A stretch of 37,177 bases of DNA. It comes from a bacterium. GTDB lineage: Bacteria > Krumholzibacteriota > Krumholzibacteriia > LZORAL124-64-63. The notes beneath the pieces are model-generated. The model ran no database searches. It worked only from the letters and a program-made list of their open reading frames with translations, and was not told the origin of the DNA. Both the position numbers and the translations under genes were made by a program. The stretch spans positions 1 through 37,177 of the forward strand of contig JADJYS010000031.1 of assembly GCA_016719645.1 (NCBI GenBank). The letters run 5' to 3'. Positions 8,630-15,877 of the stretch are shown here, in pieces (position 1 is the stretch's first letter; the number at the start of each line of letters is the position of its first letter).

Positions 8630-8832
8630 TCAGCGCCCCGGCCCGGACGACGGGGCAGGGTGCTCTTGCCGAACAGGGTGTACAGCGGGCACCAGCTCGA
8701 CACCGCCGTCAGCAGCGGGACCAGACCGCTCCAGCCCCAGGGGGTGCGCGGTCCCATCACGGCCAGGGCGACCAGACCCAGGCCGATCACGAGGCGGAGG
8801 CTGCGATCCAGGGGCCCTACGTTCTTCTTCAT
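8630..8832 (-). CDS. DUF2892 (YgaP-like) small inner-membrane protein
   Basis: This protein of about 67 aa begins MKKNVGPLDRSLRLVIGLGL, then has two membrane helices and SSWCPLYTLFGKST, the characteristic DUF2892 pattern. RBS AGGAGG precedes ATG 8832. As written, the frame continues into the beta-barrel gene. A stop (TGA 8632-8630) in the neighbouring frame directly precedes that gene's probable GTG start, so one base is probably missing near 8640-8660 and the genes are separate. DUF2892 proteins often stand beside Crp/Fnr regulators and redox genes, as here. The first gene of the operon lies about 33 bases downstream of the predicted transcription start. Confidence 0.65.
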
Positions 8833-8871
8833 GGTGCCTCCTTCGGCGGTGTGCGGACGCGATGACACAGC

Positions 8872-8935
8872 CACCTAGGCGCACCGGAAGCCGGCGACCG
8901 TGACTTAGTCACCAATACTTGTGATAACAGGTATT
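8872..8935 (-). promoter_or_regulatory. Crp/Fnr-type binding dyads upstream of the envelope redox operon
   Basis: Two inverted repeats sit in an AT-rich patch. One is GTGACTTAGTCAC (8900-8912, perfect 6-bp arms). The other is AATACTTGT-GATA-ACAGGTATT (8914-8935, one mismatch). A possible -10 box TAGGTG (8877-8872, minus) puts +1 near 8865, so the first dyad centres near -41, the class II activator position, and the second near -60. The half-sites resemble Crp/Fnr TGA-N-TCA elements, but with five rather than six central bases. A Crp/Fnr gene lies immediately upstream. Confidence 0.5.
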
Positions 8936-8970
8936 ATTTTATCCGGAGTGAAATCGCGGCCGGATCGAGC

Positions 8971-9640
8971 TCAGAGGGCGGCTTCCCGCAGGCCCGCCGG
9001 GTCCGCGATCCCGATGCGCCCCCGCGCGAGCGTCACCAGGCCGCGCTGCTCGAAGGATTTGAGCAGGCGACTGACGACCTCGCGGGCCGTGCCGAGATCG
9101 GCGGCCACCGTCTCGTGCGTGCATTCCAGGGGCGGAACCGGCGGCGCCGCCGCGCTCGACGAGGTAGGCGGCGAGCCGCCGGTCCCATGCGCTGGAAGGC
9201 CACTTCCTCGATCAGGGCCATCATGTCGCCGGACCTTGTCGGCCAAGATGCCGAAGACGTAGGCGCGCATCGCCTCGTGTTCGGCCATCCAGCGCAGGAA
9301 GAGGCGGCGGGTAGATGACCGCCTCGACCGCGGTCTCCGCGGCGGCGGCGGCGGGACTGGGGCGTCCCGAGAGCAGGCACAGCACGTTCACCGTGCAGCA
9401 CTCGCCCGGTCCCACGCCGTACAGCGTGATCTCGCGCCCGTTCTCGCCCGTCTTGTACACGCGCAGTGCGCCCGCTGCGCACCAGGGCGAAGGACTCGAC
9501 CGCCGCGCGTGCTCGCGCAGGTACATGTCGCCGGCGGCGAGGCGCGCCGCCCGGCCGTGCTCGCGCAGCTGGGACAGCAGGGCGGGCGGCAGGCCCTCGG
9601 GAAAGGGGAAGTCGGCGGGGACCCTCGAGGGTGCGCTCAT
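8971..9640 (-). CDS. Crp/Fnr-family transcription regulator (frame-broken)
   Basis: The protein is about 222 aa. The N-terminal cyclic-nucleotide-like sensory domain shows LPPALLSQLREHGRAARLAAGD, ALRVYKTGENGREITLYGVGPGE, CCTVNVLCLLSGRPSPA and the long dimer helix beginning RWMAEHEAMRAYVFGILADKV. The C-terminal winged helix has THETVAADLGTAREVVSRLLK, with the recognition-helix Arg-Glu-xx-Ser-Arg, followed by FEQRGLVTLARGRIGI. Breaks lie near 9490, 9310, 9225 and 9150. No Fnr-type N-terminal cysteine cluster is visible, though adjacent CC residues occur within the sensory domain. It is the third gene of the NptA-PhoU-Crp operon and lies directly upstream of the redox operon at 8832-5611, which it probably controls. 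Confidence 0.75.
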
Positions 9641-9672
9641 CTCGTCTCCGTTCGCGGCGCCGCGTTCCCGCG

Positions 9673-10344
9673 TCACTCGTCGAAAAAGTCCATGCGGTCG
9701 ACCGGCAGGCAGACCGTCGAGGCGATGTTGGACAAGTGGCTGAAGATGCGCTTGTAGAAGCGCATCACCAGCACCAGGCAGACGGCGTCGCTGGTCTTCA
9801 GGTCGCTGCGCGTGATGTCCTTGATCGCGGCCTCGAGCGCCTTCTCCTCCACGCGCACCAGGTCGAGGATGCGCCGGGCCGCCTGCTCGTCGCTGCGGCT
9901 GAAGACGTCGGCGGTCTCGAGCATCAGGTCGCGCATGGGGTCGGCGAAGACCTTCAGCTTCGCCTTGTAGAGGCCGCGGTCGGCGCTCTCGGGCATCAGC
10001 TCGCGGGCGACGTCGTAGATGTTCTTGATGTAGTCGCCGATGCGCTCGGCGTCCTTCACGGCGTTCATGAAGATCAGGCCCGACGGGATGTCGCCGCTGC
10101 CCTGGCCCAGCGCCAGGTGCGTCACGACGCTGCGCCGCACCTCGCGCTCCAGGACGTTGACGCGCTTGTCGCGGTCGTACAGCTCGGACTGCGCCGCGTC
10201 GTGGGGCAGGCCCTCGATCAGGACGCGGTAGACGAAGCTGTTCATCGCCACGCACAGGTCCAGCATCTCGCCCACGCGGCCGGTGGTGGCCTGGCTCCAG
10301 TTGTCCTGGCGGAAGATCTCGCGGAAGCTGCGGAACACGTTCAT
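9673..10344 (-). CDS. PhoU-domain protein
   Basis: This is a complete 223-aa helical protein (MNVFRSFREIFRQDNWSQA... VDRMDFFDE) with two PhoU-like bundles. The first has LFERE-like LEREVRRSVVTHLAL and MNAVKDAERIGDYIKNI; the second has VEEKALEAAIKDITR and KRIFSHLSNIAS. The E-x-x-x-D-x-x-R-I-x-D/N pattern binds metal clusters in PhoU proteins. It lies 10 bases downstream of the Na/Pi cotransporter. Stand-alone PhoU-domain proteins beside NptA-type carriers are thought to regulate phosphate uptake. The transporter stop TAG overlaps the Shine-Dalgarno TAGGAG of this gene. Confidence 0.85.
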   Translation of the reverse strand: MNVFRSFREIFRQDNWSQATTGRVGEMLDLCVAMNSFVYRVLIEGLPHDAAQSELYDRDKRVNVLEREVRRSVVTHLALGQGSGDIPSGLIFMNAVKDAERIGDYIKNIYDVARELMPESADRGLYKAKLKVFADPMRDLMLETADVFSRSDEQAARRILDLVRVEEKALEAAIKDITRSDLKTSDAVCLVLVMRFYKRIFSHLSNIASTVCLPVDRMDFFDE

Positions 10345-10354
10345 CTCGTCACTC

Positions 10355-11530
10355 CTAACGGGAGCCGCCCAGGGCCTTGGAGATCACGATGAAGAGCAGG
10401 GGCATGGCGAAGAACACGCCCAGGACATAGTAGAGCGCCACCAGCCGGTTGCGGCACGCGGCCAGCGCGAGCAGGCGCGCCAGCCGGACGGGGATCCGGC
10501 GCAGCGCGGGCAGCGGGTAGAAGATCAGCGTGCCGGTCAGGTTGAACAGCAGGTGGACCAGGGCCACGGTCACCGCGGCGCCGTTGCCGGCCAACGAGGC
10601 CAGCAGGGCGGTCACCGTCGTGCCGATGTTGGCGCCCAGGGTCACGGCGAAGGCCGCCTCGAGCTGGACGATGCCCGCGCCGATCAGCGGCACCAGCAGG
10701 CTGGTGGTGATCGAGCTGCTCTGCACCAGGACCGTCACGACCAGCCCCACCAGCATGCCCAGCAGGCCGTTGCGCTGCAGGTGGTCGTTGAATACGCCCT
10801 CGGCGCGGGCCATCACGACGCGGCGCATCAGGCGGGTCAGCAGGATCAGGGCTCCGAACAGCAGCACCAGCGAGAGGGCGAGCATCAGCACCGCGGCCGC
10901 CGTGCCGTGCAGGCGCCAGGGACCGAGCAGCAGGTCCCGCAGCGCGTCGGCGGGTGGGCCGGTGATCGCCTTGACCGGGCCCTCGAATTCCACGCCCCGG
11001 GCGCCGACCAGGTGCGACGACAGCCAGGTGGCGGCGCTCTCCAGGTAGTGCGTGCCCATCTCCAGGGGGAACAGCAGCAGGATCGTCAGCAGGTTGAAGA
11101 AGTCGTGCATCGTGGCGCCGGCGAAGGCGCGCCGGAACTCGGCGCGCCGCCCCATCGCCCCCATCGCGACGATCGTGTTGGTGATGGTGGTGCCCATGTT
11201 GGCGCCCATGATGATCGGGATCGCGCCGCGGACGGTCAGCGCGCCGGCCGCCACCATGCCCACGACGATCGAGGTGGTGCCCGAGGAGCTCTGGACCAGC
11301 GAGGTCGCCAGCAGCCCGATGAGCAGGCCGACGACCGGGTTGCTGGTGCCGGCGATGAGGGCCCGGCCGAAATCGTCGCCGAAGGCCTTGAAGGCCGTGC
11401 CCAGCAGGGCGATGGCGAACAGGAAGACGTAGAGCAGCGCCAGCAGGGCGGCGACCCGCAGCAGGGCTGCGCCGGGCAGGCCCGTGGCGGGGCGGTTCGC
11501 GGCCAGGGCGTCCCGGGAAGCGTGGGGCAT
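10355..11530 (-). CDS. Na/Pi cotransporter family protein (NptA-like)
   Basis: This is a 391-aa membrane protein with the inverted repeat of the NptA/PF02690 family. The first QSSS motif is in TSLVQSSSGTTSIVVGMV and the second in TVLVQSSSITTSLLVPLI; each is followed by a GANxGTT signature (MGANMGTTITN and LGANIGTTVTA). Around ten hydrophobic segments are seen. The ATG at 11530 is chosen because it follows the predicted promoter and precedes the first helix; an open frame extends further upstream across the promoter, so the longer version is rejected. The function is sodium-coupled phosphate import or export at the inner membrane, in an operon with PhoU and Crp/Fnr genes. Confidence 0.88.
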   Translation of the reverse strand: MPHASRDALAANRPATGLPGAALLRVAALLALLYVFLFAIALLGTAFKAFGDDFGRALIAGTSNPVVGLLIGLLATSLVQSSSGTTSIVVGMVAAGALTVRGAIPIIMGANMGTTITNTIVAMGAMGRRAEFRRAFAGATMHDFFNLLTILLLFPLEMGTHYLESAATWLSSHLVGARGVEFEGPVKAITGPPADALRDLLLGPWRLHGTAAAVLMLALSLVLLFGALILLTRLMRRVVMARAEGVFNDHLQRNGLLGMLVGLVVTVLVQSSSITTSLLVPLIGAGIVQLEAAFAVTLGANIGTTVTALLASLAGNGAAVTVALVHLLFNLTGTLIFYPLPALRRIPVRLARLLALAACRNRLVALYYVLGVFFAMPLLFIVISKALGGSR

Positions 11531-11585
11531 GGTCGTCCTCGCGGGTGCGGGCGCGATGCGGCGGCATCGCCGCGGTCTCGCCGGG

Positions 11586-11614
11586 AGGGTAGCGTGCCGG
11601 GGGATGCCCGTCAA
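11586..11614 (-). promoter_or_regulatory. Sigma70-type promoter of the NptA-PhoU-Crp operon
   Basis: On the minus strand, TTGACG (11614-11609) and TACCCT (11591-11586) are separated by exactly 17 bases, about 56 bases upstream of the transporter start. Confidence 0.6.
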
Positions 11615-11637
11615 AGTACGATTCGAAGCACCTGGCA

Positions 11638-11666
11638 TGGTCAGCCGCCTGGACCTGCGCTACACT
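11638..11666 (+). promoter_or_regulatory. Possible sigma70-type promoter of the cysteine-rich lipoprotein gene
   Basis: TGGTCA (11638-11643) and TACACT (11661-11666) are separated by 17 bases, each matching four of six consensus positions. The pair would start transcription about 30 bases before the lipoprotein gene, divergent from the NptA promoter. Confidence 0.4.
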
Positions 11667-11703
11667 GCCGCCGAACGGACGAACGTGTTCCGGAGGTGCG
11701 GAC

Positions 11704-12042
11704 GTGATGCGCAAGACGATCCAAGCGGCGCTGCTGTGCCTGGCGTGCGGCGCGCTCCTGGCCGCCGGCTGCGGCCCCAAGGCCGAGGCCGCCAAGTGCG
11801 CGGACTGCGGCATGGCCGTGCCCAAGGACCAGGCCACGCTGGTCGGCGGCAAGCTGTACTGCGGCCACTGCGCCGCCGCCCAGTCCGCCAAGCCCGCCGG
11901 CGAGCAGCACGCCTGCGCCGCCTGCGGCATGACGATGGGCGCGGCCGACATGGTCCGGCAGGGCGACCGGTGGTATTGCAGCTGTTGCGTGCCGGCGAAG
12001 GCGGGCGCCGATTCGACGCCGCCGGCGGCCCCCGCCCGCTGA
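11704..12042 (+). CDS. Lipoprotein with two tandem Cys4 (TRASH-like) metal-binding modules
   Basis: The signal peptide ends with lipobox LLAAGC. The mature part has two copies of one pattern: CADCGMAV...KLYCGHC and CAACGMTM...RWYCSCC. The pairs are about 18-21 residues apart, as in TRASH or small zinc-ribbon domains that bind heavy metals. GTG 11704 is immediately followed by ATG 11707. GGAGG at 11692-11696 gives a 7-base spacing to the GTG, so the GTG is preferred slightly. The Ala/Pro-rich C-terminus looks unstructured. A periplasmic metal-binding or metallochaperone role is inferred from the fold pattern only. No metal transporter is adjacent, although the arsenic island lies 20 kb away. 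Confidence 0.65.
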   Translation: MMRKTIQAALLCLACGALLAAGCGPKAEAAKCADCGMAVPKDQATLVGGKLYCGHCAAAQSAKPAGEQHACAACGMTMGAADMVRQGDRWYCSCCVPAKAGADSTPPAAPAR

Positions 12043-12066
12043 GCGCCCCGTCGCGCCCGGAACCGC

Positions 12067-12095
12067 TTTGCGGCCGGGGCGCCGAAGCGTTAACG
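12067..12095 (+). promoter_or_regulatory. Weak promoter candidate upstream of def
   Basis: TTTGCG (12067-12072) and TTAACG (12090-12095) lie 17 bases apart, 87 bases before the def start. The match is weak, and this is the only AT-rich point in the gap. Confidence 0.25.
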
Positions 12096-12181
12096 TGGGG
12101 CGTCCGGACCGATCCGGCAGCGCCGGCGCCCGACATCGAGGATCGCGGCCCGCCCCGCGGGGCGCCGCGCGGAGGACACCC

Positions 12182-12727
12182 ATGGCCATCCTGAAGGTCG
12201 CCCGCCTGGGCCACCCCGTCCTGCGCCGGGTCGCCGACCCGATCCCGCCGCAGGAGATCGCCGGCCCGGAGATCCAGGCCCTGATCCAGGACATGTTCGA
12301 GACCATGGACGAGTACAACGGGGTCGGCCTGGCCGCCCCGCAGGTGCACGTCTCGAAGCAGCTGGCCCTGGTCGGCGGCGAGACCGACGACGACGGCACG
12401 CCGCTGGTGCGCGTGGTGATCAACCCCGAGATCACCCCGACGACCGACAAGCTGTTCGGGATGTACGAGGGGTGCCTGAGCCTGCCCGGGATGCGCGGCT
12501 ACGTCGAGCGGCCCGCGGCGGTGCACGTCCGCTACCTGGACGAGGACGGCGAGGTCGTCGAGGAGGACCTCGAGGGCTACCAGGCGGTGGTCATGCAGCA
12601 CGAGTGCGACCACCTCCAGGGCCGGGTCTACATCGAGCGGATGAAGGACATCCGGCGGCTGGCCTTCGAGGAGGAGGCCGACCGCTACCTGCCGGTGGAC
12701 GTGATGAACGACGGCCGGGACGCCTGA
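12182..12727 (+). CDS. def: Peptide deformylase
   Basis: This 181-aa enzyme removes the formyl group from the N-terminal Met of new proteins in the cytoplasm. All three PDF motifs are intact: GVGLAAPQ at 47-54, EGCLSLPG with the metal-ligand Cys at 98, and QHECDHLQG with His140, Glu141 and His144. The start ATG 12182 follows GGAGG with a 7-base gap. The open frame extends further 5' but has no family similarity there. The gene is followed closely by the DUF309-like gene and mqnE on the same strand, so it may be the first gene of a housekeeping operon. Confidence 0.95.
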   Translation: MAILKVARLGHPVLRRVADPIPPQEIAGPEIQALIQDMFETMDEYNGVGLAAPQVHVSKQLALVGGETDDDGTPLVRVVINPEITPTTDKLFGMYEGCLSLPGMRGYVERPAAVHVRYLDEDGEVVEEDLEGYQAVVMQHECDHLQGRVYIERMKDIRRLAFEEEADRYLPVDVMNDGRDA

Positions 12728-12755
12728 GGAACAGGACGCCTGACGAAGGAGCGAG

Positions 12756-13136
12756 ATGAGCGCCGATCTGCTGACCCGGGCCGTGGAGGCCTTCAACAAC
12801 CGCCGCTACGTCGATTCGGTCGCGCTGACCGCCGAGGGCCTCAAGGGCGCCGTCGGCCGCGACGAGCTGTTCTGGATGGGCCTGCACGAGGCCGCCGTCG
12901 GCTTCGAGCTGGTCATGGCCAAGCAGCCGCGCAAGGGCGAGCAGAAGATGATCGAGGCCATGGAGAAGCTGCGCCACTTCGGCTACCGCTACGGCAACAT
13001 CGAGGTCACCAGCGTGCTGGCCGGCCTGCGCCGCGGCATCGAGGAGATCCGCAGCGTCGAGTCCGGCCAGAAGAAGATGTTCGACACGACCCTGCTGCCG
13101 CAGATCAAGCTGTCCGGGAGCGCCGACGAGCGCTGA
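12756..13136 (+). CDS. DUF309-like helical protein
   Basis: This 126-aa protein is all helical. The opening, LLTRAVEAFNNRRYVDSVALTAEGLKGA, then ELFWMGLHEAAVGFELVMAKQ and GEQKMIEAMEKLRHF, resembles DUF309 proteins, which have a repeated F-N-x-x-x-Y / H-E-x-x-E pattern. The match is partial, as the usual HE(x)LE pair of the first helix reads VALTAE here. The start lies 28 bases after def with a GAAGGAG ribosome site. The family's function is unknown, and I infer none. Confidence 0.55.
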   Translation: MSADLLTRAVEAFNNRRYVDSVALTAEGLKGAVGRDELFWMGLHEAAVGFELVMAKQPRKGEQKMIEAMEKLRHFGYRYGNIEVTSVLAGLRRGIEEIRSVESGQKKMFDTTLLPQIKLSGSADER

Positions 13137-13167
13137 GGCCCGGCCGCGGACGACGCCGGGAGGCGCG

Positions 13168-14259
13168 ATGATCCCCGATTCCCACCCCCTGGCCCCCGTC
13201 GCGCGCAAGATCGCCGCGGGCGCCCGCCTCGACGAGCGCGACGGCCTGCTGCTGGCCGCGAGCGACGACCTGCCGCTGCTGGGCTGGCTGGCCCATTCCG
13301 TCCGCGAGCGGAGGCACGGGCGCAAGGTCTTCTACAACATCAACCGGCACATCAACCCGACCAACGTCTGCTACGTGGGCTGCGAGCTGTGCGCCTACGC
13401 CGACGACCCGAACGCCCCGGGCACCTGGAGCTACAGCCCGCAGGAGTGCGTCGAGCTGGCCCGCCGCGACTTCATCCCCGGCACCAGTGAGTTCCACATC
13501 GTGGGCGGCCTGCACCCGCGCTGGAAGTTCCCCGTCTACCTGGACATCCTGCGCGCGCTGAAGGCGGCGTTCCCCGACGTGCACCTGAAGGCCTTCACGA
13601 TGGTGGAGATCGACTTCCTGGCGAAGATCGGCAAGCTGACCGTGCCCGAGACCATTGCCGCCCTGCGCGAGGCCGGCCTGGACAGCTGCCCCGGCGGCGG
13701 CGCCGAGATCTTCCACCCCGAGATCCACGACCGGATCGCCTCGAAGAAGATGTCGGGCGAGCGCTGGCTCGAGGTGGCGGCCCTGTGCCACGAGGCCGGC
13801 CTGAAGACCAACTGCACGATGCTCTTCGGCCACGTCGAGGAGCCGCGCCACTGGGTCCACCACCTGCTCATGCTGCGCGACCAGCAGGACCGCACCGGCG
13901 GCTTCCAGTGCTTCATCCCGCTGGCCTTCCACCCCGCGGGCACGAAGTTCGCCGACCTGCCCGGCCCCACGCTGATCCAGAAGCTCAAGGTCGTGGCCCT
14001 GTCGCGCCTGCTGCTGGACAACGTCCCCCACGTGAAGGCCTACTGGGTCATGCTCGGGCGCGAGGTCGCCCAGCTGGCGCTGCGCTGCGGCGCCGACGAC
14101 CTCGACGGCACGATCTCGGACGAGCGCATCACCCTGGCCGCCGGCGGCACCGCCGGCACGGGCATGACCCGCGACGAGATCGAGGCCTTCATCCGCGGCG
14201 TCGGCCTCGAACCCGTCCTGCGCGACACCCTCTACAACGAGCTTGCCGCCGCCGGCTAA
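13168..14259 (+). CDS. mqnE: Aminofutalosine synthase, radical SAM (menaquinone, futalosine route)
   Basis: This 363-aa enzyme adds a SAM-derived adenosyl radical to the enolpyruvyl group of 3-[(1-carboxyvinyl)oxy]benzoate to form aminofutalosine. The iron-sulfur triad is C68-YVG-C72-EL-C75 within INPTNVCYVGCELCAY. Family markers are FHIVGGLHPRWKF, LKAFTMVEIDFLAKIGKLTV, LDSCPGGGAEIFHPEI and NCTMLFGHVEEPRHW. The PGGGAEIF and FTMVEIDFLA segments distinguish MqnE from MqnC. The start follows GGGAGG. Its presence implies menaquinone made by the futalosine pathway, which fits the NapC-type cytochrome encoded just downstream. Confidence 0.92.
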   Translation: MIPDSHPLAPVARKIAAGARLDERDGLLLAASDDLPLLGWLAHSVRERRHGRKVFYNINRHINPTNVCYVGCELCAYADDPNAPGTWSYSPQECVELARRDFIPGTSEFHIVGGLHPRWKFPVYLDILRALKAAFPDVHLKAFTMVEIDFLAKIGKLTVPETIAALREAGLDSCPGGGAEIFHPEIHDRIASKKMSGERWLEVAALCHEAGLKTNCTMLFGHVEEPRHWVHHLLMLRDQQDRTGGFQCFIPLAFHPAGTKFADLPGPTLIQKLKVVALSRLLLDNVPHVKAYWVMLGREVAQLALRCGADDLDGTISDERITLAAGGTAGTGMTRDEIEAFIRGVGLEPVLRDTLYNELAAAG

Positions 14260-14301
14260 ATCCCACTAATTCGATGGGTGATCGTCGGGCCGCGGCGTCG
14301 C

Positions 14302-14330
14302 TTGTCCCCGCCCGCCTCGCGGGCTAGGAT
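14302..14330 (+). promoter_or_regulatory. Possible sigma70-type promoter of the cytochrome gene
   Basis: TTGTCC (14302-14307) and TAGGAT (14325-14330) are 17 bases apart, 48 bases upstream of the cytochrome start, in the gap after mqnE. Each box matches four of six consensus positions. Confidence 0.45.
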
Positions 14331-14377
14331 GCGGGCTGAGCGGCCCCCTGCGTCCCCCTCGACGGGAAGGTTTCGTC

Positions 14378-15877
14378 ATGTCCGACCCCCGCCCCGCCGG
14401 CCGCCCCGCGTCGTCCGCCCTGGGCCGCTGGTTCGCCAGCCGCGTGCCCTTCTTCTACGCCAACTGGATCACCACGCTGGGCAGCCTGCTGGCCGTCGTC
14501 GCCGTCGCGCTGCTGCTGGGCGCGCTCGCCCTGAACGTCTACAACGTCCTGCTCGAGCGGCCGGCCAGCCCCTACGTGGACATGGTCACCTTCATGCTGC
14601 TGCCGGCGGTGCTGGTCGGCGGCGTGGCGCTGATCCTGGTCGGGGCGGCCGTCCAGCGCCGGCGCCGGGCCCGCGGCGAGGTCCGGACCGTGGCCATCGA
14701 GGTCGGCGGGCCCGAGTTCCTGCGCAAGGCCCTGCTGGTCGGGTTGCTGGCCGTGCTCGGGCTGATCATGTCGGCGAGCTTCGGCTACGAGGCCTACCAC
14801 TACACCGAGTCGACCGAGTTCTGCATGAAGGTCTGCCACGCGGTGATGGAGCCCGAGGGCGTCGCCTACGAGCGCTCGCCCCACGCCCACGTGGCCTGCG
14901 TGAAGTGCCACATCGGCCCGGGCGCCGACTGGTTCGTGAAGGCCAAGCTGTCGGGCCTGCGCCAGGTGGTGGCCGTGATGCGCAACAGCTACCAGCGGCC
15001 GATCCCCGCGCCGGTGGAGAACCTGCGCCCCGCCCGCGAGACCTGCGAGGCCTGCCACTGGCCGGAGCAGTTCAACGGCTCGAAGCTCGTGGTGCGCGAG
15101 CACGTCGAAGCCGACCGCGACAACACCCCGAGCGTGACCTCGCTGGTGATCAAGGTCGGCGGGCACCCGCAGCCGGGCGTGCGCGCCACCGGCGTGCACT
15201 GGCACGTCGACCGCGGCAACGAGGTGCGCTACCGCGCCCTGGACGACAAGCGCAACGACATCGTCGAGGTGGTCCAGAAGACCCCCGACGGCGAGGTGCG
15301 CTACCTGCGCGACGGGGCCGACCCCGCGGACACGGCCGGCGAGTGGCGCGTCATGGACTGCATCGACTGCCACAACCGGCCGACCCACATCTACGAGGTC
15401 CCCGGCCGCGCCCTCGACCGCGCCTTCACCGACGGGCTGCTCGACCGGGGCGTGCCCTGGCTGCGCGAGGCGACGGAGCGGGCCCTGTTCGACGTGACCC
15501 CCGGCGGGGACACCGCCGGTCGCGTCGCCGCCTACCTCGACTCCCTCTACGCCGCGGACCACCCCGAGGACCTCGCCGCGATGCAGGCGCGGCGCGACGA
15601 GTCGGCCGGCGTCCTGGCGACCATCCTCGCGCGCAACGTCTTCCCGCGGATGAACGTCACCTGGGGCTCCTACCCCAGCAACCTCGGCCACGTCGACCTG
15701 CACGGCGAGATCGACGAGAGCGGCTGCTTCCGCTGCCACGACGACAACCACCTGAGCGAGGACGGCCGCGCCATCAGCCAGGACTGCGACGCCTGCCACT
15801 CGCTGCTGACCGAGCGCGAGACCGATCCGTCGGCCCTGCCCGACTTCGTGTCCTCGGTGCTGACGAGGCGTGAGTGA
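14378..15877 (+). CDS. Membrane-anchored hexaheme NapC/NirT-family cytochrome c
   Basis: This 499-aa protein has three hydrophobic helices (about 31-56, 68-92 and 116-136) and six heme-attachment motifs. They are C149-MKV-C-H154 (a CxxxCH), CVKCH at 174, CEACH at 223, CIDCH at 328, CFRCH at 450 and CDACH at 470. The segments HIGPGADWFVKAKLSGLRQV and NLRPARETCEACHWPEQF are typical of NapC/NirT quinol dehydrogenases, and the CxxxCH in the first site is a feature of this subgroup. It should take electrons from menaquinol and pass them to periplasmic acceptors. No terminal reductase is adjacent. The neighbouring mqnE makes its likely electron donor. Confidence 0.88.
   Translation: MSDPRPAGRPASSALGRWFASRVPFFYANWITTLGSLLAVVAVALLLGALALNVYNVLLERPASPYVDMVTFMLLPAVLVGGVALILVGAAVQRRRRARGEVRTVAIEVGGPEFLRKALLVGLLAVLGLIMSASFGYEAYHYTESTEFCMKVCHAVMEPEGVAYERSPHAHVACVKCHIGPGADWFVKAKLSGLRQVVAVMRNSYQRPIPAPVENLRPARETCEACHWPEQFNGSKLVVREHVEADRDNTPSVTSLVIKVGGHPQPGVRATGVHWHVDRGNEVRYRALDDKRNDIVEVVQKTPDGEVRYLRDGADPADTAGEWRVMDCIDCHNRPTHIYEVPGRALDRAFTDGLLDRGVPWLREATERALFDVTPGGDTAGRVAAYLDSLYAADHPEDLAAMQARRDESAGVLATILARNVFPRMNVTWGSYPSNLGHVDLHGEIDESGCFRCHDDNHLSEDGRAISQDCDACHSLLTERETDPSALPDFVSSVLTRRE

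Noticed and set aside
10283..11707. Plus-strand open frame opposite the Na/Pi cotransporter
   Set aside because: Gln/His/Gly-rich shadow of a well-supported membrane protein; it has no start context.
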